Origin: Antarctobacter aquimaris
GTDB lineage: Bacteria; Pseudomonadota; Alphaproteobacteria; Rhodobacterales; Rhodobacteraceae
DNA: 64,000 bases
Direction of reading: 5' to 3'
Assembly: GCF_900184945.1 (NCBI RefSeq)
Contig: NZ_FXYF01000003.1
Span: forward strand, 310,001-374,000
Positions 1 to 7,343 of this stretch are shown here, one piece after another. The position numbers were made by a program, and so were the translations under genes. Each line of letters begins with the position of its first letter. Positions within the stretch are counted from its first letter, which is position 1. Under the pieces are notes generated by a model. The model was not told the DNA's origin and did no database searches. It worked only from the letters and a program-made list of their open reading frames with translations.

Positions 1-96
1 GGACTCATGCACCCGCAAGGCGCCGAAGTCTGGCTGGCGCTGGCGGCCGGGGCATTGCTGGTCGTGGCCGCCCTGGTGTCCTGGTGCCGCAGATGA
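1..96 (+). CDS. C-terminal end of a small membrane protein (partial)
   Basis: The frame is open from the window edge and gives 31 residues before TGA. It begins G-L-M-H-P-Q-G and then has about 20 hydrophobic residues (LALAAGALLVVAALVSW) followed by CRR, which looks like a last transmembrane helix with a positive end. Its stop overlaps the ATG of the ureB relic (ATGA), so it belonged to the urease transcription unit. Small membrane ORFs occur inside urease operons of this family, but I cannot name this one from its tail. Whether the whole gene is intact cannot be seen. Confidence 0.5.
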   Translation, partial: GLMHPQGAEVWLALAAGALLVVAALVSWCRR

Positions 97-409
97 TCCC
101 TGGCGAGGTCTTTCCTGCCGAGGGCATAACGACCCTGAACGCGGCGCGCGGGACGGTTCCCTGAAGGAGTCCAGCACCGGCGACCGGCCGATGCAGGTCG
201 GCTCGCCCTGCCATTTCGCCGAGGCGACCCCGGTACCGGACTTTGACCACGCGGCGGCGCGCGGCTGGCGGCTGGACATCGCGGCGGGAACGGCGGGGCG
301 GTTCGAGCCGGGGCAGGCGCGCGAAGTGTGTCTGGTGCCGGTCTCCTGCGCGACAAGGATCTACGAATTCAATCAGCACGTGACGGGCGCGCTGGACGGA
401 GCCCCCTGA
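93..409 (+). pseudogene. ureB: Urease beta subunit relic (frameshifted ureB)
   Basis: Urease beta is a roughly 100-residue structural subunit of the nickel enzyme that hydrolyses urea. The start (MIPGEVFPAEGITTLNAARGTV) and the remainder (TGDRPMQVGSPCHFAEATP, then AAARGWRLDIAAGTAGRFEP and FNQHVTGALDGAP) both match UreB, but they lie in different frames. One base is missing near 159-161, so the original frame hits TGA at 162-164. The usual H-x-H-F loop has become SPCHFAE. The gene cannot yield a full protein and belongs to a wider decay of the urease operon through 4859. Confidence 0.85.
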
Positions 410-459
410 GTCGGCAGAGAGTGGTCACACGAACGGGACCAAACAGGGAGACCCAGACC

Positions 460-1275
460 ATGTGTGATGTATGCGTGATGAATGCCGTCAAGGACAGGAT
501 GCTGTCGCGGCGGTCCTTCTTCAAGGCGGGCGCCGTCGCGGGCGCGGGCGCCATGCTGGGCGCGGGAGCGTCGCCGGCCTTTGCCGCCGCGCATGGCGGG
601 GTGCGGGACATGACCCACACCTATGACGAGACCTTTCCGACCTATTTCGGCGCGCCGGGGATCTCCTATGACAAGGGCTTCGATTTCGCCAAGGACGGGT
701 TCAACCTCTACAGCCTGACCGTGAACGAACACACCGGCACCCATGTCGACGCGCCGCTGCACTTTTCGGCGGACGGCCAGTCGGTGGACGAGATCCCGGT
801 CGAAAACCTCGTCTGCCCGCTGGTCAAGATCGACATCGCCGCCCGCGCGGCCGAGGATCCGGACGCCATGGTGACGCCGGACGACATCAAGGCCTGGATC
901 GCGGCGCATGGCGAGATCCCGGCAGGGGCCTGCGTGGCGATGGATTCGGGCTGGGCCGCCAAGGTGGCCACCGATGGCTTTCGCAACGCCGACGCCGCAG
1001 GGGTGATGCATTTCCCGGGCTTCCACGTCGAGGCGGCGCAGATGCTGATCGAGGAGACGGGCACGGTGGCGATCGCGGTGGACACGCTGTCGCTGGACCC
1101 CGGCAACTCGACCACCTTTGCGACCCATTACGCCTGGCTGCCGACCAATCGCTACGGCATCGAGAACCTGGCCAACCTGGGCAACGTGCCCGCCGCCGGG
1201 GCGACGCTGATTGTCGGCGCGCCGAAGCACGGCCGCGGCTCGGGTGGTCCGGCGCGCATCTTTGCGATGGTCTGA
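460..1275 (+). CDS. Tat-exported cyclase-family (kynurenine formamidase-like) hydrolase
   Basis: 271 residues. The N-terminus carries a twin-arginine motif (SRRSFFK, residues 16-22), a long Ala/Gly hydrophobic segment and an AFAAA cleavage region, so a folded export to the periplasm is predicted. The cyclase-family metal motif H-T-G-T-H-x-D-x-P-x-H lies at about residues 91-101. Family members are metal-dependent amide or ester hydrolases; the substrate here is not evident. ATG 460 is preferred because GGGAG lies 10 bases upstream and the Tat signal follows directly. It overlaps the next gene by one base and sits between the ureB and ureC relics, where no gene would be expected in a working urease operon. 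Confidence 0.85.
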   Translation: MCDVCVMNAVKDRMLSRRSFFKAGAVAGAGAMLGAGASPAFAAAHGGVRDMTHTYDETFPTYFGAPGISYDKGFDFAKDGFNLYSLTVNEHTGTHVDAPLHFSADGQSVDEIPVENLVCPLVKIDIAARAAEDPDAMVTPDDIKAWIAAHGEIPAGACVAMDSGWAAKVATDGFRNADAAGVMHFPGFHVEAAQMLIEETGTVAIAVDTLSLDPGNSTTFATHYAWLPTNRYGIENLANLGNVPAAGATLIVGAPKHGRGSGGPARIFAMV

Positions 1276-1670
1276 TGGCGACGGTCCGTCTTCTGAGCGA
1301 CGAGGAGGCCAGCGCCGAGGCGCTGGCCGTCTTCGACGACATCCGCGCGGTGCGGGGCACCGACTATGTCAACAATTTTTGGCGCGCGCTGGCGCATGAC
1401 CCGGCGCTGCTGAAGGCGACCTGGGAGCGGCTGAAGGTGGTGATGGCGCCCGGCGCGCTGGACCCACTGGTCAAGGAGATGCTCTACATCGCCGTCTCGG
1501 CCAGCAACGGCTGCGAGTATTGCGCCCATTCCCATACCGCGAGCGCGCGGGCCAAGGGCATGACGCCCGAGATGTACGGCGAACTGCTGGCTGTCCTCGG
1601 GATGGCGAACCAGACCAACGCGCTGGCGAGCGCCTTGCAGGTGCCGGTGGACGAGGCTTTTCAGGCGTGA
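1275..1670 (+). CDS. Carboxymuconolactone decarboxylase/AhpD-family protein
   Basis: 131 residues. The AhpD-type motif is visible: E68, then C80-E-Y-C83 and H87, the redox pair and proton-relay histidine of alkylhydroperoxidase-like members. Proteins of this family are small helical oligomers acting as peroxidase partners or decarboxylases. The start codon overlaps the stop of the cyclase gene, so the two are translationally coupled. A Tat-exported hydrolase paired with a cytoplasmic CMD protein suggests a small catabolic or detoxification cassette, but the substrate is unknown. Confidence 0.85.
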   Translation: MATVRLLSDEEASAEALAVFDDIRAVRGTDYVNNFWRALAHDPALLKATWERLKVVMAPGALDPLVKEMLYIAVSASNGCEYCAHSHTASARAKGMTPEMYGELLAVLGMANQTNALASALQVPVDEAFQA

Positions 1671-1738
1671 CGTTCGGTGATGAGCACGACAGAGCCGGGC
1701 TGACCCCGACCGCGGCTTGGGAGTGAAGCCCCCGCCCC

Positions 1739-1762
1739 GGGGGGGGTGGTCGGGGGGGGGGG
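1739..1762. repeat. Two long poly-G tracts
   Basis: A run of eight G (1739-1746) is followed, after TGGTC, by a run of eleven G (1752-1762) just downstream of the CMD gene. Such homopolymers are prone to slippage and to sequencing or assembly error. They mark the boundary between the inserted gene pair and the AT-rich stretch before ureC. Confidence 0.8.
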
Positions 1763-1789
1763 CCGGTGTGCCGCCGGGCCGGGCCTTAC

Positions 1790-1876
1790 TTACCACCAGC
1801 CACGCCATTGGCCGAGGATGGTCAATATGAAAACCGTGTAGGCGATGGCCTGGAGCCAGAAGGCGGTGGTCGACAT
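1790..1876 (-). CDS. Putative 28-residue single-helix membrane peptide
   Basis: The frame starts ATG at 1876 on the minus strand and encodes MSTTAFWLQAIAYTVFILTI, then LGQWRGWW and a TAA stop. It has one hydrophobic helix and a tryptophan-rich C-terminus, the profile of small bacterial membrane proteins. No strong Shine-Dalgarno is visible (only GAAAGC about 10 bases upstream). It is too short for its composition alone to prove coding. It lies antisense to the urease remnants, next to the AT-rich island that could hold its promoter. Confidence 0.4.
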   Translation of the reverse strand: MSTTAFWLQAIAYTVFILTILGQWRGWW

Positions 1877-1895
1877 TGGGGTGCTTTCAGCTTTG

Positions 1896-2160
1896 TTTTG
1901 GCGAGCTCAAATTAAAGGCGCTTTTCTAAATCTGCATGTTGTTAAATTTTTATCTCTATTGACCCACTAACTGAAAATCAGTTGCCTCACGTGAAATCTC
2001 AAAGCTCTAGGTAAATATATTTGATGATATTTGAAATTTTTCTTGTATATATTTCAGGAGCTTAACCGGAGCTTCACGTTTTTTGTGTTTTAGAAAAGCA
2101 AGGAGCTCCAATAACTTGCACCTCGTCCGAACGACGAAGTGCCGGACAGCGTAACAATCT
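1896..2160. promoter_or_regulatory. AT-rich intergenic island upstream of the ureC relic
   Basis: About 265 bases rich in A+T, with runs such as TTAAATTTTTAT and GTAAATATATTTGATGATAT, in sharp contrast to the GC-rich genes around. No gene is recognised on either strand. It contains one perfect hyphenated palindrome (1969-1983). It may be an old promoter region for ureC or for the minus-strand small ORF, or DNA brought in with the insertion that split ureB from ureC. Confidence 0.6.
1969..1983. promoter_or_regulatory. Perfect palindrome AACTGA-AAA-TCAGTT
   Basis: Six-base arms with a three-base A spacer inside the AT-rich island. The symmetry and setting fit a binding site for a dimeric regulator, but no known operator is recognised. 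Confidence 0.35.
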
Positions 2161-2181
2161 GAAATGTGTCGAGAGGGCGCC

Positions 2182-3521
2182 ATGCCCGCAAAGATCAAAC
2201 GCTCCGACTATGCCGCGATGTTCGGCCCCACCACCGGCGACCGCGTGCGTCTGGCCGACACCGACCTGATCATCGAAGTGGAAAAGGACCTCACGACCTA
2301 CGGCGAAGAGGTCAAATTCCGCGGCGGCAAGGTGATCGGCGATGGCATGGGGCAGGCGCAGACCACGCGGGCCGGGGGCGCGGTGGACACCGTCATCACC
2401 AACGCGCTGATCCTCGACCATACCGGCATCTGAAAGGCGGACGTGGGCCTGCGCGATGGCCGCATCCACAAGATCGGCAAGGCTGGCAACCCCGACACTC
2501 AGCCCGGTGAAGACATCATCGTCGGCCTGGGGACCGAGGCTATCGCCGATGAGGGCAGGATCCTGACCGCCGGGGGCGTTGACAGCCGCATCCACTACAT
2601 CTGCCCGCAGCAGATCGAGGACGCGCTGCATTCCGGCCTGACCACCATGCTGGGGGGCGGCACCGTGCCCGCGCATGGCACCTTGGCCACCACCTGCACG
2701 CCGGGGCCATGGCACATCGGGCGGATGTTGCAGGCGGCGGATGCCTTTCCGATGAACCTTGCCTTTGCGGGCAAGGGCAATGCCTCGCTGCCCGCTGCGC
2801 TGGAGGAACAGGTGATTGCCGGGGCCTGCGCGCTGAAACTGCATGAGGATTGGGGCACAACGCCGGGGGCCATCGACTGCCGCCTCTCTGTGGCGGATGC
2901 GATGGACGTGCAGGTGATGATCCACACCGATACGTTGAACGAAAGTGGCTTTGTCGAGAACTCGGTGAAGGCCATGAAGGGTCGCAGCATCCACGCCTTT
3001 CACACCGAGGGCGCGGGCGGCGCGACGTGGCGAAATACACCATCAACCCGGCCATCGCCCATGCCCCTGCGCATGAAATCGGCAGCATAGAGGTGGGCAA
3101 ACGTTTCGGCCTGGTGCTGTGGGACCCGGCCTTCTTTGGCGTGAAGCCGGACATGGTGCTGATCGGCGGCACCATCGTCTGCGCGCTCATGGGCGATCCC
3201 AATGCCTCGATCCCGACGCCGCAGCCGGTCCACACCCGGCCGATGTGGGGCGCCTGCGGGCGCGGCGTGGAACGCTCGGCCGTGGTCTTCGTGTCCGAGG
3301 CCGCGCAGGCCGAGGGCATCGGAAAGGCGCCGGGCCCGGCCAAGAACACGCAGGCGGTCCGCAACACCCCCGGCATCGGCAAGAAGGACCTGATCCTGAA
3401 CGATGCCATGCCGCAGGTGGAGGAGAACCCGGAAACCCACGAGATGCGCGGCGACCGCGAACTGTCGACCTGCAAACCGGCCACCGAACGGCCCATGGCG
3501 CAACGCTTTTTCCCGTTCTGA
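2182..3521 (+). pseudogene. ureC: Urease alpha subunit relic (ureC with stop and internal deletion)
   Basis: UreC is the roughly 570-residue catalytic subunit of urease. The N-terminus ([20 protein letters not shown]) and C-terminus ([12 protein letters not shown], then [11 protein letters not shown]) are unmistakable. Damage: TGA at 2431-2433 replaces the conserved Trp of the G-I-W-K-A-D segment. The metal motif T-H-I-H reads S-R-I-H, losing one nickel-ligand His. At about 3025 the frame changes and about 125 residues are missing, from just after HTEGAGG to VAKYT. The lost part holds the catalytic MVCHHLD segment and the DSQAMGRVGE segment. The carbamylated-lysine motif LKLHEDWG and [11 protein letters not shown] survive. 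No active urease can be made. Confidence 0.92.
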
Positions 3522-3693
3522 CCCCGATCGGGGACAGGTCGGGCACATGCCGGGCGCCTTGTATTGAAACAGGGTCTCGCGCAACATGAAGGCATCCGAC
3601 GTGTTACCCGCCTGCCTTGCCCGTCCGGCGCCGAAAGCCGACCGGACTGCCCCTCAACCGAACAAACCGGTCGCTTTCGACCAGGAGAGAAGA

Positions 3694-4281
3694 ATGCGTA
3701 TCCTTGCCGTGGCCACCTGCCTCGCGATGCCCGCCCCGGTGGCCTTTGCCTGTCCCACCCTCGCCGACCTCGACAAGGGCATCCGCTTTACCGTCGATGG
3801 TGTCGACACCGAGGTCTACCGCCGTGTCGGACCCGCGATGATCGAGGCGACCTACACCACCGCCGACGGTGCCGTCTCGCGCACGATGCTGGCGCAGGGG
3901 ATCTATCTGGTGGAACTGGTCGACATGGTCGACGGCAAACCCGATCTGGCCACCCGCACCACCTATGCCTTTCCCGGCCGGGCCGAGGATCTGGCGCTGC
4001 CGTCGCCGGGCGGGCAGGTGGTCTATGACATCGTCATCAGCAATGGCAACGATCTCAACCCCGAGCGCCAGACCTACGACTTCGGCCCCGGCGGCCTGAT
4101 CAACTTCGGCGCCTGCGAATACGAGATGGTCGAGATCCAGATCCGCTATGATCCGGGTGACGAGGCCCTGGTGGACATCCTCTATTACCTGCCGGCGCTC
4201 CAGTTCTCGTACTACGCGGGCAGCGACAGCTCGGACGGGCCGAACCGCTACAGCTATACCAACATGGAGGTTGTCGAGTGA
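3694..4281 (+). CDS. Secreted protein of unknown function
   Basis: 195 residues. A short signal peptide (MRILAVATCLAMPAPVAFA) is followed by Cys-Pro. The mature part is acidic, rich in Asp, Tyr and Thr and apparently beta-rich (YTTADGAVSRTMLAQGIYLV, FPGRAEDLALPSPGGQVVYD), with one more Cys in FGACEYE that could pair with the first. AGGAGAG ends five bases before ATG 3694, which fixes the start. It lies intact between the ureC and ureE relics, so it is either an old passenger of the operon or a later arrival. The family is not recognised. Confidence 0.75.
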   Translation: MRILAVATCLAMPAPVAFACPTLADLDKGIRFTVDGVDTEVYRRVGPAMIEATYTTADGAVSRTMLAQGIYLVELVDMVDGKPDLATRTTYAFPGRAEDLALPSPGGQVVYDIVISNGNDLNPERQTYDFGPGGLINFGACEYEMVEIQIRYDPGDEALVDILYYLPALQFSYYAGSDSSDGPNRYSYTNMEVVE

Positions 4282-4299
4282 GCGAACGTCTTGGGGCGT

Positions 4300-4607
4300 A
4301 ACGATTCGACACGGCAGGCCACCGGTCCGGCGCGGTGGCCGATGTCGTGGTGCTAGATGACGAGGCGCGTTTACTGTGGCGCAGGCGGCTGGTGGCGGCG
4401 GGCGGGCTGGCCTTTGTCGTCGACCTGGAACAGACGACCGCGCTGGAAGTGGGGGCGCAGGTCCTGACGGGCGGCCGCCGGGAGGCGATCGAGGCCGTGC
4501 GGCAGAGGTGCGAGGGGACAGCCTCGCCCGGCTGACCTGGCACATCGCCCCCCTGCCAGGTCGGCGACGGGCTGCTGGTGATCCGCCGCGACCCGGTGAT
4601 TGCGCCG
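4300..4607 (+). pseudogene. ureE: Urease accessory protein UreE relic
   Basis: UreE is a nickel metallochaperone. The translation from about 4317 (GHRSGAVADVVVLDDEARLL, RRRLVAAGGLAFVVDLEQTT) matches the UreE N-terminal domain. After about 4510 the similarity moves to another frame (DSLARLTWHIA), and again after about 4550 (CQVGDGLLVIRRDPVIAPML). At least two frameshifts are present. The C-terminal domain is replaced by UreF-like sequence starting at about 4608. Confidence 0.8.
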
Positions 4608-4745
4608 ATGCTGGAGGACTGGCTGCGCGATGTGCTGGAGCAGGGGGCAGGCAAGGCTGATGCACTGTGGCTCGGGCTGGCCTGGCGCGGCGAGAGGCCG
4701 GATGCCGCGCTGGATGCACTGGCGCGGGCCTCGCAGCCCGCCTGA
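4608..4745 (+). pseudogene. ureF: Urease accessory protein UreF fragment
   Basis: A 45-residue frame (MLEDWLRDVLEQGAGKADAL, LAWRGERPDAALDALARASQPA) resembles an internal part of UreF, the GTPase-regulating urease maturation factor (family pattern W-L-x-D-x-L-x-x-G-A-G-x-x-D-A and A-L-x-A-L-A-R-A). The UreF N- and C-termini are absent. It is joined directly to the UreE remnant upstream and to UreG-like sequence downstream, showing that deletions fused three genes. Confidence 0.65.
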
Positions 4746-4859
4746 GAACGTATGTGCGAGGCGAACCGGCAGGGCGCGGCCTTTGTTTTTACTGCGCTGC
4801 GGCACGGCGAGGGCGCGGACGGGGTCCTGACGCAGATCCGCGAGATTGCCGAGCTTTAG
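4746..4859 (+). pseudogene. ureG: Urease accessory GTPase UreG C-terminal fragment
   Basis: 37 codons in the frame shifted by one from the UreF scrap encode ERMCEANRQGAAFVFTALRH, then GEGADGVLTQIREIAEL and TAG. This matches the UreG C-terminus (M-R-x-x-x-G-x-x-F-V-F-T-x-x-R-x-G-x-G). The GTP-binding P-loop and all earlier parts are gone. It is the last trace of the urease operon here. Confidence 0.65.
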
Positions 4860-5027
4860 GGGCGTGCGGGCCGTGTCCCGGGTGTGCGCCTCAATGGGCG
4901 GGGCGGGACTGTATGTCTAACCTGCCGCTGGCCGGCGCGCTCTGGCCAGGGGAGGTGGGTGCGGTTGCCCCGGCGGGTCTGTCAAGTGCCGGGAAAGACG
5001 CGTCTTTTCAGAAAGCCGACGGGCGGA

Positions 5028-5132
5028 TCAGAAGGCCGCCCAGTCGGTGAAGCGGTAGGTTGCGGGCTTGTTGGCGGTGCCGGGGACCGGGGTCTTGGGG
5101 GCGGTGGGGGCGGGTTGGCTGTGCTTGGTCAT
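5028..5132 (-). CDS. 34-residue small protein
   Basis: ATG at 5132 is preceded on the minus strand by AAGGAG with an eight-base gap, a strong ribosome site. The product (MTKHSQPAPTAPKTPVPGTA, then NKPATYRFTDWAAF) has a Pro/Ala/Thr-rich, probably disordered first half and an aromatic C-terminus YRFTDWAAF. It lies 77 bases downstream of fucU on the same strand and may share its transcript. No function is recognised. The strong ribosome site is the main evidence that it is real. Confidence 0.6.
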   Translation of the reverse strand: MTKHSQPAPTAPKTPVPGTANKPATYRFTDWAAF

Positions 5133-5209
5133 CTTGTGTCTCCTTCTGTGCTTCCAAAGATGGGACATGGACGGAGTTTCAGACAGTCATGTTTCCCGTA
5201 CCCGCCGGG

Positions 5210-5644
5210 TCACTTTGGCGGAATAACCCCCTTCTTGACGATGATGTTGCCATAAAGCCTTGATTCCCCGGTCTGAATGACGGCAAAGCAGGTCTTGGCC
5301 CGCTCATAGAAGGCAAAGCGTTCCAGCGTTGCGATGGGCGCGGGGTGGTCGGCGGTCCGGTCGATAATTCCTTGGAATTCCTTGACGATCTCTGGCACGG
5401 CCTCGGCGTCGCCGACGACCTGCATGGTGTGCGCCGGGTCGGGGACAAAGCTGTCCAGCGGCATCAGCGTCAGCACCGCCTCCAGCACCTTTGTCGCGCT
5501 GATACCGTCCAGGCGCATGACCTCGCATCCCATTGAGTAGGCAGGAAAATTGGCGTCCGCGATCACCAGTTCGTCGCCATGACCCATGGCGCGCAGGGTG
5601 TGCAGGATATCGGGCGACAGGATGGCGGGGATGTTGCGCAGCAT
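5210..5644 (-). CDS. fucU: RbsD/FucU-family sugar mutarotase (L-fucose mutarotase)
   Basis: 144 residues, the usual FucU size. The N-terminus MLRNIPAILSPDILHTLRAM, G21-H22-G-D and VIADANFPA is the family signature, with H22 as the likely catalytic base that interconverts pyranose anomers. ATG 5644 is chosen because GGAGG lies eight bases upstream. No sugar transporter or kinase is adjacent, so the physiological sugar is not shown. The protein is cytoplasmic and assembles into rings in the family. Confidence 0.9.
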   Translation of the reverse strand: MLRNIPAILSPDILHTLRAMGHGDELVIADANFPAYSMGCEVMRLDGISATKVLEAVLTLMPLDSFVPDPAHTMQVVGDAEAVPEIVKEFQGIIDRTADHPAPIATLERFAFYERAKTCFAVIQTGESRLYGNIIVKKGVIPPK

Positions 5645-5778
5645 ATTGGAAACCTCCGGTTTTCCGGACCATGAAAGACCTGCGCGCCGTCCCGCGCAAG
5701 AGCGAAGACAGGCGGCCTCATTGCGGCGCGGGGGGATATGCGTCAAGTCTGGCGCATGTGACAGGTACAGGGGGCGGC

Positions 5779-6471
5779 ATGCCAGAGGTTGAGGACGGGT
5801 CGATCCTGGCGGGGGTCGTGGTGGCGCTGCTGGTCCGGCTGATCGTCAGGCGGCGCGGCGGCCGCCTGCCGGGTCTGGGCTTGCTGGTGGTCTTCGTCGT
5901 CGGGGCCTATGCCGGGCCGCCCGCGCTGGACCTCGTCCTGCGCGCCTGGAGCGGGATCCCGATCCTGAAGGACCTCACCGGCGGCGCGATCTTCATCGGG
6001 CTCTGGGTGGCGCTGCTGGTGCTGACCCTGTTCGAGCGCAAGGACCAGGCAAGGCGCGTGCCGATCTGGGCTGGCATCCTGGCCGCACTGGTGGCGGCGG
6101 TGACGGTTCCGCCGTTCCTGGACTGGGCCACGGGCATGTACCAGCCGGCCTCGCTGCGGGCGGACGTCAATGGCTGCACCAAGGGGATGCTGGGCCAGGT
6201 CCAGCCGCGCAGCGTGACCAACATCTGCGATTTCCCCATCACGGTCGGCCTCTGCCTGCCGAACGAGGTCAACCCGGCGCCCTGCGTGCAGTCGATGACG
6301 CTGGCCCCCGGCCAGTCCGCGTCGTTCGACCCCGGCGAGGCGCGGCTGGCCTCGCTGCCCGCCAATCCCGGCGGCTTGACGGTGGTCGCCTGCCGCACGC
6401 CGGACCGGCCATCGCGCTGGACCCGCACCGGCGGGCGCGGATACGAGGGGGTCTGCCTGCCGCCGGGCTGA
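5779..6471 (+). CDS. Membrane protein of unknown function with a periplasmic domain
   Basis: 230 residues. Four hydrophobic segments fall in the first half (about residues 8-22, 33-50, 70-90 and 101-117, ending ALVAAVTVPPFLDW). A polar C-terminal half follows, with several Cys (NGCTKG, NICDFP, GLCLPN, APCVQS, VACRTP, GVCLPPG) that suggest disulfides outside the membrane. ATG 5779 is the first start before the hydrophobic region; the ribosome site is weak. It is divergent from fucU. The family is not recognised. Confidence 0.75.
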   Translation: MPEVEDGSILAGVVVALLVRLIVRRRGGRLPGLGLLVVFVVGAYAGPPALDLVLRAWSGIPILKDLTGGAIFIGLWVALLVLTLFERKDQARRVPIWAGILAALVAAVTVPPFLDWATGMYQPASLRADVNGCTKGMLGQVQPRSVTNICDFPITVGLCLPNEVNPAPCVQSMTLAPGQSASFDPGEARLASLPANPGGLTVVACRTPDRPSRWTRTGGRGYEGVCLPPG

Positions 6472-6534
6472 CCTTCGCAGGCTGGTCAACGGGCGGGAAA
6501 TCGGACAGGCTGCGGGCGGCAGGGAGGCATTCAC

Positions 6535-6921
6535 ATGGACGACGACGGCCCCAAGGGGGATCTGACGCTGCGCACGCTGGCGATGCCGGCGGACGTCAAC
6601 GTGAACGGCGACATCTTTGGCGGCTGGGTGCTGGCACAGATGGACATTGCCAGCGGCATCGTCGCCGGTCAGCGCGCACAGGGGCGCGTGGCGACCATCG
6701 CGGTGGATGCGATGAAATTCATCCGGCCGGTCAAGGTGGGCGACGTGCTGTGCATCTATGCCCGGCTGCTGAAGGTCGGGCGGACCTCCATGGCGATCGG
6801 CGTCGAAGCCTGGGCGCTGCGCGGACGGATCGGCAAGCGCGAGAAGGTGACCGAAGCGGTCTTTACCTATGTCGCGATCGACGAGGCGGGAAACAAGCGG
6901 GCGGTGCCGCCAGAGGCATGA
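6535..6921 (+). CDS. yciA: YciA-type acyl-CoA thioesterase
   Basis: 128 residues forming one hotdog domain. The YciA-like core is clear: TLRTLAMPADVNVNGDIFGG followed by WVLAQMD, then DAMKFIRPVKVGDV and a conserved C-terminal EAVFTYVAID. Such enzymes hydrolyse short to medium acyl-CoA in the cytoplasm and form hexamers. The start has GGGAGG a few bases upstream. It is probably a single gene, 64 bases after the membrane-protein gene. Confidence 0.9.
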   Translation: MDDDGPKGDLTLRTLAMPADVNVNGDIFGGWVLAQMDIASGIVAGQRAQGRVATIAVDAMKFIRPVKVGDVLCIYARLLKVGRTSMAIGVEAWALRGRIGKREKVTEAVFTYVAIDEAGNKRAVPPEA

Positions 6922-6952
6922 GACCGGCCGCGGCGGCCGGTCCCGAAGCCGA

Positions 6953-7159
6953 TCACAGCAGTTGCAGGTCGGTCGCGCTTTCGCGGCCGTCCTTGCCGGT
7001 GCGCAGCTCGAAGCTGACCTTCTGGTTGTCCTTGAGGCCGGTCAGGCCAGACCGTTCGACCGCGGAAATGTGGACAAAGATGTCCTTGCCGCCGCCTTCG
7101 GGCGCGATGAAGCCGTAGCCTTTGGTGGTGTTGAACCATTTCACGGTGCCGGTGGCCAT
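6953..7159 (-). CDS. cspA: Cold-shock-domain RNA/DNA-binding protein
   Basis: 68 residues, a single cold-shock domain: MATGTVKWFNTTKGYGFIAP with RNP1 (K13-G-Y-G-F-I) and RNP2 (D-I-F-V-H-I-S). It binds single-stranded nucleic acid and acts as an RNA chaperone. AGGAGAC lies seven bases upstream of ATG 7159. The 184-base gap to the next gene would allow a long 5' leader, common for csp genes. Expression may or may not be cold-dependent. Confidence 0.95.
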   Translation of the reverse strand: MATGTVKWFNTTKGYGFIAPEGGGKDIFVHISAVERSGLTGLKDNQKVSFELRTGKDGRESATDLQLL

Positions 7160-7343
7160 TCCGTGCGTCTCCTGTCATTCTTGCCGCTCGCGGAAGTGCA
7201 GCGGCCCGGCGTCGGTCAGAGCAGTATCGGTTGCTCTGTCGCCGAAAACAGGCAGACAGTAGGCGATAGTGGTAACTTAGCGGGCTTATTTGTCGCAGAT
7301 TTGCCGAGTCGGAGCAAGAGGGATCAGCGGCCTTAGCCGTGCA

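Noticed and set aside
2431-2433. TGA in ureC as a recoded selenocysteine or tryptophan codon
   Set aside because: Other inactivating changes (lost ligand His, frameshift, large deletion) show the gene is dead. No selenocysteine insertion signal is visible.
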